NCBI GenBank assembly: GCA_021234155.1 | Contig: JAJEKV010000079.1 | Coordinates: 2,888,261-2,952,260 of the forward strand | DNA: 64,000 nt | Direction: 5' to 3' | Source of the DNA: Isoetes taiwanensis | Lineage: Eukaryota; Streptophyta; Lycopodiopsida; Isoetales; Isoetaceae | Shown: positions 23,607-34,985 of the stretch, piece by piece | Layout: the number at the start of each line of letters is the position of its first letter | How positions within the stretch are numbered: the first letter of the stretch is position 1 | Notes under the pieces: model-generated | What the model was told of the DNA's origin: nothing | What the model saw: only the letters and a program-made list of their open reading frames with translations | Databases searched by the model: none | Made by a program: the position numbers and the translations under genes

Positions 23607-26600
23607 TAGAAAATTGCCCACCGTTGGTGGGCTTTCTATGTGATTGTAAATGAAGATTCGGAGAGTAATGTGTTGTCTATAAATTGAGTTTTAATTTGTG
23701 GTAAGATGTGGTTGTCTCCTCTGGCTTGTGTCATCTGTTTTGTTATTGTAAAACTCCTCTTTGTTGTAAAACTGTAAAGTGCTTTGTTTGCCAAATTAGG
23801 CTTTTGTTTTTGATGCAGTTTGCCTATGTTAATGAACGTTAAATTTTGAAATCTAATCTTGATGCATTTACTTGTTGTTGTGCATATTTGCGTCTATCAA
23901 GAGTTAGCAATAGTTTTTGTTTTTGTGCTGGATTTTAGCATTTGAATTTTGTTTAATAAATTGTTTGAATTCGTTGATGTATTGTATTGGATTGACGCCT
24001 TGAATTGTTATTTTTTGTCGGTCTTGGTTCATGTAATTGTTCATGTTGTACAATTAATTGGAATGTATGTGGAATCCATTTTGCTTTTGCTAGAATTTGT
24101 TGGTATAATCTGCCTTCGTTATCCTATAAATAGAGATTAAATTAGTTTGGTGTTGTTGAATAACTTTCTTATGTATGATATTTGTTGTACATGTGTTCTT
24201 ATTTCATGCAATTCATTCGGAATGTATCCTAGGATTTTTTCTACTTCGTCATTGAAGGCTGCGGCCTAAGCTTCGCCAGTTGAGTCTATCAATTTTGCAT
24301 AGAAAATATAACTGAAGTGCGTATTCACTTAGGATGGAAGCTTGATTGGTATATCGATTAGAATGGAAATAGATTGATTCTTACCTTTTAGAAATTGATG
24401 TTTTAATATGGCAAGTTTGACACCACATTGTCGATGTTTGGTCTACATATTCTACAGATATATTTTTCATGAAGTAAATTATTGCTTAACTCTTATCTAT
24501 CTGGTCGTAGGATAATTTTGCCCTCCGTTATGAGAGTTTGAAAAGAGCACTATTGCCAACACAATAGCAATAACAACAAAGTTGAGTTGTACCATTACAA
24601 ATGCCTAAGAACGATGTGGCTTGATCAGGATGACTATGAAAATAGATCATGCATTCATGTCTATAACACTGCGCAACCTTGCAACCTAAAATAAGGCTAA
24701 TTATAGTGTAATCTCAATCCCTAAATTGTCTATTGCAAAATATTAATACCTCCTTTTTTTGAAGATAATTTGGCTTCTTGCACCTTGATCATACAACAAT
24801 CCTTTACTTTGCTTGCTTCTTCCAATGAAACACTTTAGAATTTGTTGAAGATAATTTGGCTTTCTCTATATTGTACTCTATGCAGCTTGACTGAGGAGTG
24901 AATGCATTTGCCTCATCACAGGAATGAAAAACAAATCTCAATTACCTTTCATTTTTGCAATGTGGTTCCATGCTTAAAATGGTCCCTAAACAAAGATCGT
25001 TTTATCCTTTCTACAAATAGGCATGGGCATTAAAGTGATAACTAATCTTATACAAGAAATGGTCTTACAATTTTGGTCAGATTATTGAACCTTCATATTG
25101 AACATTTTTTATTCTCAAAACATAGATACAACATTCAGTAATTTGTTATAGAAGTTGCACCAAAACAAATAACTTTTTATCCTTCAACAAAGGGGCATGT
25201 GCATTCAAATCACATTCAGAAATCTACTGAGAGCAGGGACCATAAAATCGGCATGTGGCAAGACATAAGAGAAAACAGATTTAAATGTTAACACACAAAT
25301 CTGGGGGGGCGGGGGGGGGGGGTTACGCAGAGTGAATATTTATTCTATATAGTAAGGGTTGGCCTAAGATGCTAGGCTTTAGCAACGACGTGTTATGTTG
25401 GATGTTGCTGTATGGAGGACTTGCGCATTCTTGAGCTTAAGTTAATGTGTGTGTTACTCCAAAATATTGTGTTGTGGATTATGAAATGCGTGTGCAAATC
25501 TATCAAGACAATTATTGTTTAGAATTCAATGGAAGTTTCCAAAAATTGTAGTAGTCATGTGATGGACACATATTCCATATAGACATATAGGATAAAGTAA
25601 ACATTTTCTAGAGGATTCTTAGAAAACATGGTTGCTTTGTAAGAATGATAGATTAGAAACTACTGTACATGAGAATTTAATTTCGAAAACATTAAACTTT
25701 GTGGCAATCAACCACATACATGAGAATTCATTTTAAGACACAAAACCAACTATATCCTATTCTTTAAGGCCTTTATGTGGCATAGCTGAAACAATAAAAT
25801 GAAAAGGACTATTTTCAAGCTATTAATAAAAGAAATGTTCATTTGACATATTTACATAGGGATTGCCCCATTTTCTATAATGGGGCAAAAATATTCTCCC
25901 CCATTGGTTCCTCTTCGACATTACTTGTGTCTTTGCTTTCTAGACACGTTGAGAGAACTCATTCCAGCAACAAATGATTGGGAAATGCTATGAATTCTTG
26001 CTCTAATTGCAGGATGTCTTGGGAAGAAACAGAACTAATACCTCATGGGGTTCTCTTATATTACCTCATGGGGTTCTCTTCTATATCTCTCTCCGTGTCT
26101 TTGCTTTCTAGACACATCAAGGAATAACCAATTTTGGCACAAATTACATTCTTTAGCAGTTTTTACAATTGCAAAAGTCAACATAGCATCCTATATTGCT
26201 ACATTTAATATAGGATGCTATGTACCGGTGCCTCAGTACTCAGATATTGCCAACAAAATAAGACATTCGTAAATGAAGCACTTGGAGCGCTTAAAACCTT
26301 CCCAGAAAATCTGTAGGACAGATGGAATAGGGTTAGCGATCTGCCAAAAGAAAAAAAGAAAAAAAACAATTCAAAATAACCTCAAATTCTCTCTGATTCT
26401 TCACTATGACCTGTCACTTCCCGCAGCCTGGCTTTGTACATGGCTCCAAATGCGCTCTTACCCATTACTTCTGCTATGGCATAAATGGTCTGCAGTGAAA
26501 ACAAATAAAAAGCTTTCCTTCCACATTGCCTCCTTGAGATGGGTCTGCTTTAGCCTTTGCAACCTCTCTTTCTACCCTTTGTTCTCCTTTGATTATCACA

Positions 26601-28208
26601 GTAGCAAAAATAGCATGCATATTGCAGTGCAGAAAGCCAAAGCACTACCTAAAACTATACATATTAAAAAAATAAAGAATCCAATTTATGGGCATCATCC
26701 AAAACGTCAGCCTTGGAGTTGGTCAACAATATCAAATTACCATTTGAGCGCGTTGTTGGGAGAATTGTTGAGCGAATGTGAAGAGGACAATGTCAAGTTT
26801 TTACCTATACCAAACAACAATTCAGCATCAGGAAACCAATGTTCTACAACAAATGAGTAAGTTACATAAACATAAATTAGAAAACGAAAATAATGTGATT
26901 GTTCTGCAATTTTATGCTCTGCTGTGGATCTTTTCTCTTCCAACATTTCATTCATTCTGTCTGAGATACATGGGCTTGTCCACCAACTTGTTTCACTGAT
27001 TTTACAACAAATAAGAGATCCTTAGTGTGTTATCTAGAAGATCCAAAGCTCCTGCAGTTAAATAGCTTCAATTGAATAAAGCTTTCCTTGCCCTGCACAG
27101 TGCCTAAAACCAGTGTAGAACAAACAAAGAATAAGCAACTAATCACATAAGATCTGGCAAACTATATTTCCGAATAAAATGCACCGGGCAAAAGAGAAGG
27201 TTCTGAATGCAAAACCCTAAGTTAAGAAAGAATCTGGATGGATCCGACCCTATCAATATGCTGGAAAGCCTAACTTAAAAAAGATCCCTGGACGAATCTG
27301 GCAGGGACTGACGAATTTAAAGTGCTACAAAATGAACAAAAAAATTTCCTAACCTGCTTTAGCAACACCAAAGATACACAGGCGCGTGATTTGTCTTCTG
27401 ATATGCACAATCTGGTACACCATGTAGGCTTCTAGACTGGGAATCGGCAAGGAAGGATCGTGATCTGCATGCTAACAATTTTGTATAATAGATGTCATAC
27501 TCTGCCTATGATCATTTTTTTCATCTGCAAGCCATTTGTTATCCATCCTTGCTGCATTCTCAAGACTTCCGTTACTCTTCTTCCATATGTTTTTTGAGCG
27601 CCTAAGCATTAGCTTATTCTCATAATTTAATTGCTGAAGGCTAAGGACAATATGCTACTCTTAATTTCACTTTAGATACAATCATAGGCCCTCTTGGTAG
27701 AAGGATGGAAAACCATGTTGATCAAAGAGGTAATACAGGAAGACAATAACTTACCAAATAACAGTCTACCTCTGCTCTTCGTCAGAAAATGCTTTTCAAA
27801 AGGAGCCCTGGAGTCATGGAAGGAAAACGGCAAGAGAAGATGTCGTGGTAGAGAATCCCCCCTTTTTTTTGAGCATTTTCATGGACATCCTTCAAATCCG
27901 ACCACTCTTCATCCACAAACCCGCAACTTCTGACCGACCATCGGACATACAGGGCTCCAGGAAAAAAATGTAGGAAAAAAGAGGCAAAAAGGAGAATCTC
28001 GCGACGATGCCTGAAACAACGAATCCCAAACATGTGAAAATAATGAAACGACGGCTCCCTTCTCTATGCCACGTGGCCAATTATTGATCGTCCATAGGGA
28101 CGGAGCGACAGATGAACAAATCTGGGCCATCGATCGGGGGCAGGGACATTGGCGCGATCTCGGCCGTCGATCGGGCGCACAGACCGACGCCACGGTTTTA
28201 TAATATAG

Positions 28209-28315
28209 GATTTTGTCCTTTTCCCTTCTTGCTCCCTATTTAAGTTCTTTCTCCTCCCTTTTCTTCCTTATCACCTCTCGTTGGATCTCCCTTTCGTCTT
28301 CCTAGTGTTGGGCCC
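28209..28315 (+). repeat. Second copy of the TATA-bearing 105-bp block
   Basis: Near-identical to 21519-21625, differing by a small deletion in the CT-rich part. It lies about 560 bp upstream of the hairpin module at 28771. Confidence 0.7.
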
Positions 28316-28377
28316 CACGCCTCCACCCTTCTTACAATCGTGAAACTTATTTGTGTAAACTTACATCTTGTTGTAGG

Positions 28378-28535
28378 CCTCGTGCCTGGTTGAGACTTTC
28401 ATGCCTGGTTGAGGCCTTTGTGCCTGATTGGAGGCCTTTGTGCCAGGTTGAGGCCCTTGTGCCTGGTTGGAGGCCTTTTGTGCCTGGATGGAGGCCTTTT
28501 TGTGCCTGGATGGAGGCCTTTGTGCCTGGATAGCC
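28378..28535. repeat. About 22-bp minisatellite, about seven units
   Basis: Tandem GTGCCTGGTTGGAGGCCTTT-like units with small length changes. Open frames across it on both strands are repeat artefacts. Confidence 0.85.
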
Positions 28536-28770
28536 CTAGTGGCCTTTGGTTTATTTTCTTGTGTATGCAGGGAAGCAGTTGGTGAGCGCAGTTCTTCAAT
28601 ACTTTGGCATTTTGGATGAAGGTGTTGGATTCTTGGCACAAGATGAAGTCCAATAGAGAAGGCAACTCGAACATGAGTTTAACTTCAACTTCTTTGTTAT
28701 AATGTATTTTTCACCCGATAAGGCTGGTCAGCATGAGGGTACAGATTCTCTTATGATTTATCTAGCATAA

Positions 28771-28857
28771 ATTAGTGATTCCATTATTGTCAGGGTTTTT
28801 CCTCGAAAACCCCAAAGGGCGAGGTTTTTTAATCCCGGCCATAATGGTTTCACTAAT
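28771..28857 (+). repeat. Hairpin module, copy 1
   Basis: Arms 28771-28795 and 28831-28857 pair over about 25 positions (blocks ATTAGTGA and CCATTAT pair perfectly). They enclose the shared core CCTCGAAAACCCC / AAAGGGCGAGGTTTTTTAAT, whose AAAACC/GGTTTT forms an inner stem. The same core is at 31267-31302, 34860-34905 and, inverted, at about 46440-46480 and 61425-61465. Confidence 0.8.
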
Positions 28858-28901
28858 CTGCTATCAATATGTATTGGTGTTGGTAATAAAGAGATGCAGA
28901 G

Positions 28902-29189
28902 ATGCTAGCATGCTTGTCCTTGTCTATCCGTAGTAGTTCTAGAAGTGATGACAGCAGCCAGTCAAGAGGTTGTAGAGATAGTATTAGCTCGGATGACAAA
29001 AGCAGTCCTAGACCAGGTTTCATTGATGATGAGCACTCAGAAACAACAACAAATGCCAATGTAGTAACAGGCAAGATTTTTGCCCAAGTACTGCACTATG
29101 AGAACATTGTGAAGGAGAGATCTGGTACTTTCAACAAGGACAAGGATGAGGAGCTTTACATGAAGGATGTCATGTATTTGATAGAATGA
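28902..29189 (+). pseudogene. Unidentified coding-like fragment, Ser-rich
   Basis: A 95-codon frame reads RSSSRSDDSSQSRG, then DSISSDDKSSPRPGF, then KIFAQVLHYENIVKERSG. Codon usage and the acidic, Ser-rich composition look protein-like, but I do not recognise it. Its first part shares 38 bp with 23493-23530, so it has been duplicated or was moved with a repeat. It directly precedes the PPR remnant. Confidence 0.3.
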
Positions 29190-29214
29190 ACACATGAAAT
29201 TGCTATTCCTGGAA

Positions 29215-30210
29215 TATCTTGATCGCATGTCATGTGCAATATGAATATCTTATAGAAGCGCACAAATTATTTCAGCAAATGCCCAATAAGAATGTAGTTT
29301 CATGGACTTCAATGATTTCAGAATATGCTCAATGGAGCCAATTTAATTATGCCCTTTGTTCCAGCAATCAGAACAGAACGTGGTCTCATAGAATATTATG
29401 ATTGCTATTTGTGCTAGACAGGGTCATATTGAGAAAGCTCTTCAACTCTTTCAACAAATTCCAAAGAGGAAGGTAATTTTCATGGAATTCCATCCTTTCT
29501 ACTTCACCAGAATGCCGGAGCATGATGCTTTTTCTTGGAATACCATGATTGCTTCATATGCCCATTTAGGACAACCAAAGGAAGCCATGCAGTTTTTTGA
29601 ACAAATGCCTGACCCAGATATATTTTCTTGCAGTGCCTTGATTTTAGCTTTTACTCAGGTAGGCCAGATGGCAGAGGCTTTAGAGCTTTTTAAATGAATG
29701 CCTCAGAAAAATGTGATGTTTTGCGCTTCATTAATTTCAGGAAAGGCAATCAAATTTGCAATCATATGCCTGAACATGATATCACAACTTGGAATATCAT
29801 GATTACAGTTTATGTTCAGAATGGGAAATATTGACAAGGAATACCAATCATTTCAAGAAATGCCAATAAAGAATTTGGTCTCTTGGAATGCTATGATTTC
29901 TGCACTTGTGCAAGATGGCCAACTCAAAAGAGCCATCTCATTTTACCATAACTTGCAGTTCAGCAGTATGAAACCTACCCATGCTACATTTACAAGCATT
30001 ATAGATGGATGTGCTACTCAAGCTGTATTCAGCATGCGGGTCCTTAGGGGATGCTATTGTTGTACTCTACAACTTATCCAGAAAATTGTAGCAGTGTGTA
30101 ATGCCATGATTACAGCATATGCGCAGCATGATTATGCCGCTGATGTACTGCATACATTTGACAACATGAAGAAAGAAACAATGAACAATCCCTTTGGTAA
30201 CTTATGCTGA
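29215..30210 (+). pseudogene. PPR (PLS-type) protein remnant
   Basis: At least five pentatricopeptide units are readable: MPNKNVVSWTSMISEYAQ, AFSWNTMIASYAHLG, EALELFKQ-type helices, MPIKNLVSWNAMISALVQ, and PTHATFTSIIDGCATQ. The xPxxNVxSWxxMI phrase is typical of PLS-class plant PPR proteins that bind organellar RNA. The frame is broken by stops at about 29,398 and 29,696 and by a frameshift near 29,760. There is no targeting peptide, start or E/DYW tail. It is a decayed partial copy. Confidence 0.75.
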
Positions 30211-30866
30211 CAATATTGGATGCACAACCTTAGAGAATCACCAAGTCCAGCTAATGTGAACAATGGATATGTGGCTTGTTTTCTCTTTTATGTTCTCTTG
30301 CTTTATGGCAATAGGAGGGAAATGGGCTGGAGGGAATGCTGTTTTAGAACTGTAACAACATATGTTGACTTCCTCCTTGCAGCTCGAACTGCTATTAAAT
30401 TTTGCAACATTATCACTGGCTATCTATGCAATGGTTGAAATGAATATTCCATTCACTTTGAATGATGGAAATGGATTTATCTTCAAGTGGGTATGTAGGG
30501 CAAACCTGTTCTCCATTTCTAACCTGTGATTAACTCGTCTCCCTTATGTCTACGTATTTATTGTGACTGGTATTGTCTCGCATCTTTCTAGCATCTCATG
30601 TATGGGGAAATTAAATTTGTATATAATTGATAAGTTGCCCACAAAATGATACTGGAAATCACATTAATGCCAGCGATTCGACACCGTCGGATCGCCATTC
30701 TGGGGAGAGACGAGACTATTTAAATGCATCTTCATCCCTTCATCATTATCGGCGTCTTCTCACAACAGTGTACATGCGCCCTTTTTTCCCTCCCTGACCC
30801 CCTCTCGATCTCTTGTTCCTACGTATGCATTGTCAGTAATGGTTTCCTTTTCAGCTTTTTGCTATC
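30211..30866. other. Spacer ending in a TATA-like promoter
   Basis: No gene is seen. Near 30716-30727 CTATTTAAATGC follows a GC-rich patch, which could be a core promoter reading into the hairpin-repeat region. The 194-codon frame 30724-31308 runs through tandem repeats and the hairpin module and is not convincing as a protein. Confidence 0.35.
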
Positions 30867-31050
30867 GCGTGGTGCGCGTGACCAACCCCTCCGAATGGGA
30901 GGATTTGTTTTTTTGCGTGGCACACGTGAACATCCCCTCCTTGCGAGGTCTTATTGCGTGGCTCGCATGAACAACCCCTCCACATTGGAAGGTTTTTTGT
31001 TTCGCGTGGCATGCGTAACCAGCCCCCTCCCTGTTTTTCTTTGGGGAGGC
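30867..31050 (+). repeat. Four tandem units, each with a CCCTCC..GGAGG-type hairpin
   Basis: Units start with GCGTGG at 30867, 30915, 30956 and 31004. Each has GCGTGG, then a CGTGA/CGTAA-like word, then CCCCTCC, then a loop differing in sequence and length, then GGGAGG, GCGAGG, GGAAGG or GGGGAGG, then a T-rich tail. The stem halves face each other in every unit. Confidence 0.75.
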
Positions 31051-31249
31051 CTTATGTACATGATATTTGTTCTCTCATTTTTGAGTCATCCTTTTTTGTC
31101 CCTCTCACACTTAACGGGTTCTTTTTTGAGTTTTTACATTGCAGGCTCACTCCATTGCAGTCGCTTCGCACAACACGTCGAGGACTTTTTGACGCTGCAT
31201 CCTCTCTATATCAGCTTGGCGGTCCGGGTTTTTTCGGGAGCGCCTGGGC

Positions 31250-31320
31250 GAGGGTTTCTCATTAGGGTTTTCCTCGAAAACCCGAAAGGGCGGGGTTTGT
31301 TATCCTGATGATAAACCCTC
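31250..31320 (+). repeat. Hairpin module, copy 2
   Basis: Arms 31250-31267 (GAGGGTTTCTCATTAGGG) and 31303-31320 pair over 18 positions, with 14 Watson-Crick pairs plus a wobble. They enclose the core CCTCGAAAACCCGAAAGGG and CGGGGTTTG. The arm sequence is unrelated to copy 1 although the core is the same. Confidence 0.8.
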
Positions 31321-32560
31321 GCACGGCGCCTCTCTTTGACCCTTCACCATGTAGCACCGTCTCCAAACGCTACCTGGACTTGGTTCCTTGTTCTTTTTCA
31401 GGGGTAGTCCGAGGAGGTTCCTATGGTCGGCTACCCCACTTGGATATTCTAAACACTGTATATTGCTGTGATGAAAGATATGCCTATCTATCCGGCCGCT
31501 CCTATAATCTAGAATGGTAGAGAATATACGAGCCAGATACAGAGAAGGTGAAGGTCCATTGACAAGTTCTATAAGTATGCAATACGGAGGTAATGTCAGA
31601 TAACCTTAGCGAGATCGCAACGGTACCCCTTTTTTTTATTATACTTTTACTTCCTTTTTGCCCTCCCTCGTAGACAAAGAAATAAAAGAACCAATTTGGG
31701 AATGCTACATTATGATTGATATCGTAGAATTCTCCTACTTTATGATTGAGGATGTTCAATTCTCTTACTTCCTCGACCCAACCATCCTTGAGGAAAGCAA
31801 TAATGTATCAATTAAAACCAATGACTAGAAATAAATGACTAAAGTTTTATGACGTGTTAATCGAAAAGTCAACATTAAGAACTGCTAACTATAAGTCAAT
31901 AGCTAATTAAATGTAAGTAGCGGGATTTGAAAGATTGGTATAAATCATATAAATTTGACCATTGAATTTTGAAATATGCCAAGTCCTATTCACAGTGGAC
32001 AAAGCAAGGTGGTTGTTCACCAATATCTCTAATACCAAAAGGATGTGTGTGAGGTGGATTACATAGGTCATAGGTGCTGAGGACGTGAACAAATGGATGG
32101 TAGATGCTCATAGGGCAATGATGTATTACTGCATATATTATGCATCATATATTGTGCATCGATGATGCAAATCAATGGAGCATGATGCTAAAGTATTTTC
32201 CCCATAGCTTGCAAAATAATAAGTACCTCCGTCACTTGTAAATCTTGAAGATTGGCCTCTCCAATTTTCAAGTCACAGTATGACTATTGAACTATAATGC
32301 AGAATTCAATGACAATGACTTCACTGCCCGTAACAGCAGGCTGTACAAAATCAAGCACCTGGCACATTGACTAGAAAGCATGTAAAAGAAAGGAAGGATG
32401 GGAATTTGTACCCCACCAAATTGGTACTAGAATGCTTCATTCGGTATAATGGACATTCCCAAAGGACTGCATTATTTGAAGGGTACAGATGGTGACGCAA
32501 CAGAGAGGAGAAATTCAGATGGTGGGGCGACAAAAGGGACAGACTGTCGGCATGTGCTTG
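31321..32560. other. AT-rich spacer, nothing recognised
   Basis: Only short overlapping ORFs without motifs; no repeats that I could pair with other positions in the window. Confidence 0.4.
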
Positions 32561-32564
32561 ATTC

Positions 32565-32715
32565 ATCTTCTCTCGCAAACTATAATTTGTTTCTGCTCAT
32601 CCAGTTTAACTGGCAGAACGCTCTCTAAACTTGCAGCTTGGGAATCTACGTCCTTTTCAACATCAACAAAATCAGACTCTGCTTCGTCGACAGCTTTTCC
32701 ATTTTCACATAGATA
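32565..32715 (-). pseudogene. Unidentified acidic coding-like fragment
   Basis: The minus strand reads GKAVDEAESDFVDVEKD, then SQAASLESVLPVKL, then IIVCERR before a stop. It looks like protein sequence but I do not recognise it. It is adjacent and opposite in strand to the kinase remnant, so the two come from different genes or a rearrangement. Confidence 0.25.
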
Positions 32716-32749
32716 AGCAGCATTGCTTATCTATTTTTTGGCCAGCACA

Positions 32750-33015
32750 GCTACATATGAAGGAAATTCTTCGGAAGCTTGAGTTGGGAAAAGACGTTGC
32801 CTCTACATGTTTGAAATGGGATTCTTTAGCAGTGTTAGAGGAGGCCAAAGATCTTATTCTTGGAATGATGTGTTCAGATTCTCAAAGAAGATTGACAACA
32901 ACAAATTCTCTGTCATCCTTAGGTCTTGGAACATGTTGGTTATGATGGTCAATATTATGAGAATAGTGTAAGATCTCCGAGTCGTCCAACATCATTATCG
33001 AGACAACAAATGTAA
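32750..33015 (+). pseudogene. Protein kinase C-lobe remnant (CDPK-like subdomain XI)
   Basis: LEEAKDLILGMMCSDSQRRLTT matches the AKDLI..ML..DP..R(L/I)T block at the end of Ser/Thr kinase domains of the CaMK/CDPK type. After a one-base shift the sequence gives CHP-stop-VLEHVGYDGQYYENS, where the stop (TAG) sits at the conserved Trp of HPW. It ends SLSRQQM. There is no ATP-binding or catalytic loop, so this is a single decayed exon, not a working kinase. Confidence 0.55.
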
Positions 33016-33239
33016 ACAAAAAAAGGATCCGACTATAGAGGGTTGATGGGCAGTGGTACGTGAAGAAGCCTAGAGCAAGCCAAGAAAATGCAGAGAACAT
33101 TGATGGCGAGCTGAAGTACATAAAGCTCAAAATAAGGATAAAAGGAATGAAAAGGCCTCATCAATTTGAGGATAGCTGCAACAAATAGTCTTGTTCATAG
33201 AGAGTTGATGCAGGATGCCATAAAAAGATAAAGTTGCAA

Positions 33240-33480
33240 GCTACAAAATGGGTTATGGTAAGTTGTTTCTCCTTGCCTGGAAGTTTCATGATGCAAAGCT
33301 GTCTTATGGGGATGAGAGCACAATTTATTTGTCTGAGATGGTCAATCCAATTGTTGATCAAGAATGGGGTTGCGATGCCACAGAGACATGAATTCAAGGT
33401 TCTATCCATGAGAACACTAAACTACTCAGTTACATACACAATTCGATCGAGGTGCACTTGTGGACGGGCTTGTACATGAA
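33240..33480 (+). pseudogene. Unidentified coding-like fragment
   Basis: One frame reads GKLFLLAWKFHDAKLSYGD, then STIYLSEMVNPIVDQEWG, before a stop. It then continues after the stop with HENTKLLSYIHNSIEVHLW. It could be a decayed exon. No family was recognised, and a second frame is also open here. Confidence 0.2.
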
Positions 33481-33698
33481 TGTAGCGGAACTACAAACTG
33501 ATTGTAAGAACATGATAGGGGTCTATTTTAATTTAAATATAGATTGTAAAAACATGATTTCACGGTTAGATTTAGGCCACTTCACTCTCAAGAAACTGGA
33601 GGGCAACCCTCTGTGCATAGCACCTTGTTTTTTTCTTTTTAGGAAGTATGGTTCCGCCCACTTTATTGGCTTCCGAAGTTAACTAGAACAACCAAGGA

Positions 33699-33946
33699 GA
33701 TTCACCCAAATGAATCCTTAGGATTCACCCAAGTGAATCCACTTTGGCATGGAGGATTCCCTCAAGCGAATCCTCCTGGTCGCATGTGTCAGTTTATAGG
33801 CCTGCTGCATGTCTTCATTGCGCTTTATAGGCTTGTTGTAGGGATTTTTGGACTAATTGGATTGGACGATTTACTCAAGCGAATCCTCAAGATTCACCCA
33901 AGCGAATCCTCCTATGGCCTGAAGGATTCACCCAAGCGTATCCTCC
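33699..33946. repeat. Six interspersed near-palindromic 20-23 bp repeats
   Basis: Copies at 33699-33718, 33721-33740, 33754-33776, 33868-33888, 33891-33912 and 33924-33946 follow GGATTCACCCAAGCGAATCC. Each is close to a palindrome (GGATTC..GAATCC) with a CCAAG centre. Spacing is irregular, from 2 to 91 bp. Confidence 0.8.
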
Positions 33947-34214
33947 TTGACTACTCTAATCAATTTCAAGAGCCGATAGCAACACTGGTATGGTTCTCTA
34001 ACGTGGTGTGATTTTTAAGATTCTTTATAGCTATTTTTGTAAGCATTATTATACACTCATTGCTCTCCTCTCAACCGTATGATCTGTTGTCATTCCATGC
34101 CCCTCTACCCCTGATGCTTATAAAAAACTAGTATGCAAAGGCAGATGAAGATCCCAAAGTTGAATTAAATTGATTTAACATCCATGGGACCAACAAGTCT
34201 ATCCGACCCAATAA

Positions 34215-34300
34215 GAGAGAAATAGAAATAGAAATAGAAATAATTTGTATAGAAATAATTTGTATTATTATGTCAATTGAGACCACCAGGTCTATGTGAC
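34215..34300 (-). mobile_element. LINE 3' end, 5'-truncated, with TTTCTA-type tail
   Basis: The minus strand reads ...ATAGACCTGGTGGTCTCAATTG... followed by repeated TTTCTA. GACC(T)..TGGTCTC is the terminal motif seen before the tails of the other LINE copies here. Only the last tens of bases of the element remain. Confidence 0.6.
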
Positions 34301-34384
34301 ATTCGTATGTCCATTACATCATCAAAATATAAAACATCTGAAGTGCTCCTAGAAAATGGAGCATCTTCATGCTAAGACATTGCC

Positions 34385-34985
34385 CTTGAACAGGTCAAGA
34401 CAGCACGCTACCAGCGCCACATAAATCCCACATTGGAACGAGGCCCGCAATGCTACCTGCGTACCTACTTGCCCATGAAAAGGCGCAGACTCATTGCCTC
34501 CATTCGCACAGGAGCACACCATCTTCGAATTGAGATGGGCAGATGGATTGGTGAGCCACGCCAGGACAGGCTCTGTCAATACTGCCAAATGGGAGTCATT
34601 GAGGATGAATCTCATACCCTTCAAAGTTGCCCAGCATATGATCAAATCCGGACGCGCTATGCTGAGTTGGTCAGGCCTGGCCAGCCACTACATGTGACAT
34701 TGAGCAAGCTTTCGTACGGGTGCTGGGATCATACCTTCAAGAGGTTATGGACATGCAAGATCAGCTATGTCCTCGGGCACACACTTGACATGTATATATA
34801 CATTTTTTTCATGATGATGTATACTTCTACAGTTTGACAACATTCTTATTACTGCCACGGTTTTTCCCTCGAAAACCCTTCGGGGCGGGGGTTTTTTTAA
34901 CCCGGACAGTAATAAGTTTGCTGCGCTCCTTTTGGGTCCCATAGGCCGATTGGTCTCAATAAAAATCATTCTTTCTTTCTTTCTA
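34385..34985 (+). mobile_element. LINE 3' fragment: CCHC region, hairpin UTR, TTTC tail
   Basis: The plus strand encodes the C-terminal end of a LINE ORF2: LPMKRRRLIASIRTGAHHLRIE, then CQYCQMGVIEDESHTLQSC, a C-x2-C-x9-H-x4-C knuckle, then CPAYDQIRTRYAEL. The stop is followed by a 3' UTR with hairpin module copy 3 (arms CTTATTACTG and CAGTAATAAG, a perfect 10 bp, about 34845-34918), then GGGTCCCATAGGCC, then TTGGTCTC, then a TTTC repeat tail ending near 34985. It matches the full-length LINE at 46.35-50.1 kb in both protein and UTR. It is 5'-truncated. Confidence 0.85.

Larger units (their letters stand above)
19919..28200. other. AT-rich spacer with scattered repeats, no supported gene
   Basis: About 8 kb without a convincing gene. 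It contains the foldback copies near 21.4 and 23.5 kb, a TATA-bearing duplicated block at 21.5 kb, a CCTTGCC minisatellite near 22.9-23.05 kb and a poly(G) run at 25303-25322. The longest open frame (26273-26860, plus strand) has low-complexity Lys runs and no recognisable motif. The stretch 27890-28195 is CpG-rich with a repeated GGCCRTCGATCGGG motif (near 28126 and 28165), which looks promoter-like. Confidence 0.45.

Noticed and set aside
26273-26860. 195-codon plus-strand ORF
   Set aside because: No recognisable motif, Lys-rich low-complexity start, AT-rich background; length alone is weak evidence.
28351-28674. Pro/Trp- and Lys-rich repeat ORFs
   Set aside because: Translations of a 22-bp minisatellite on both strands.
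30724-31308. 194-codon plus-strand ORF
   Set aside because: Runs through tandem hairpin units and the hairpin module; composition follows the repeats and no start context or motif supports it.
33699-33946. CRISPR-like array
   Set aside because: Repeats are near-palindromic but spacing is irregular, only six copies, eukaryotic context and no cas genes.
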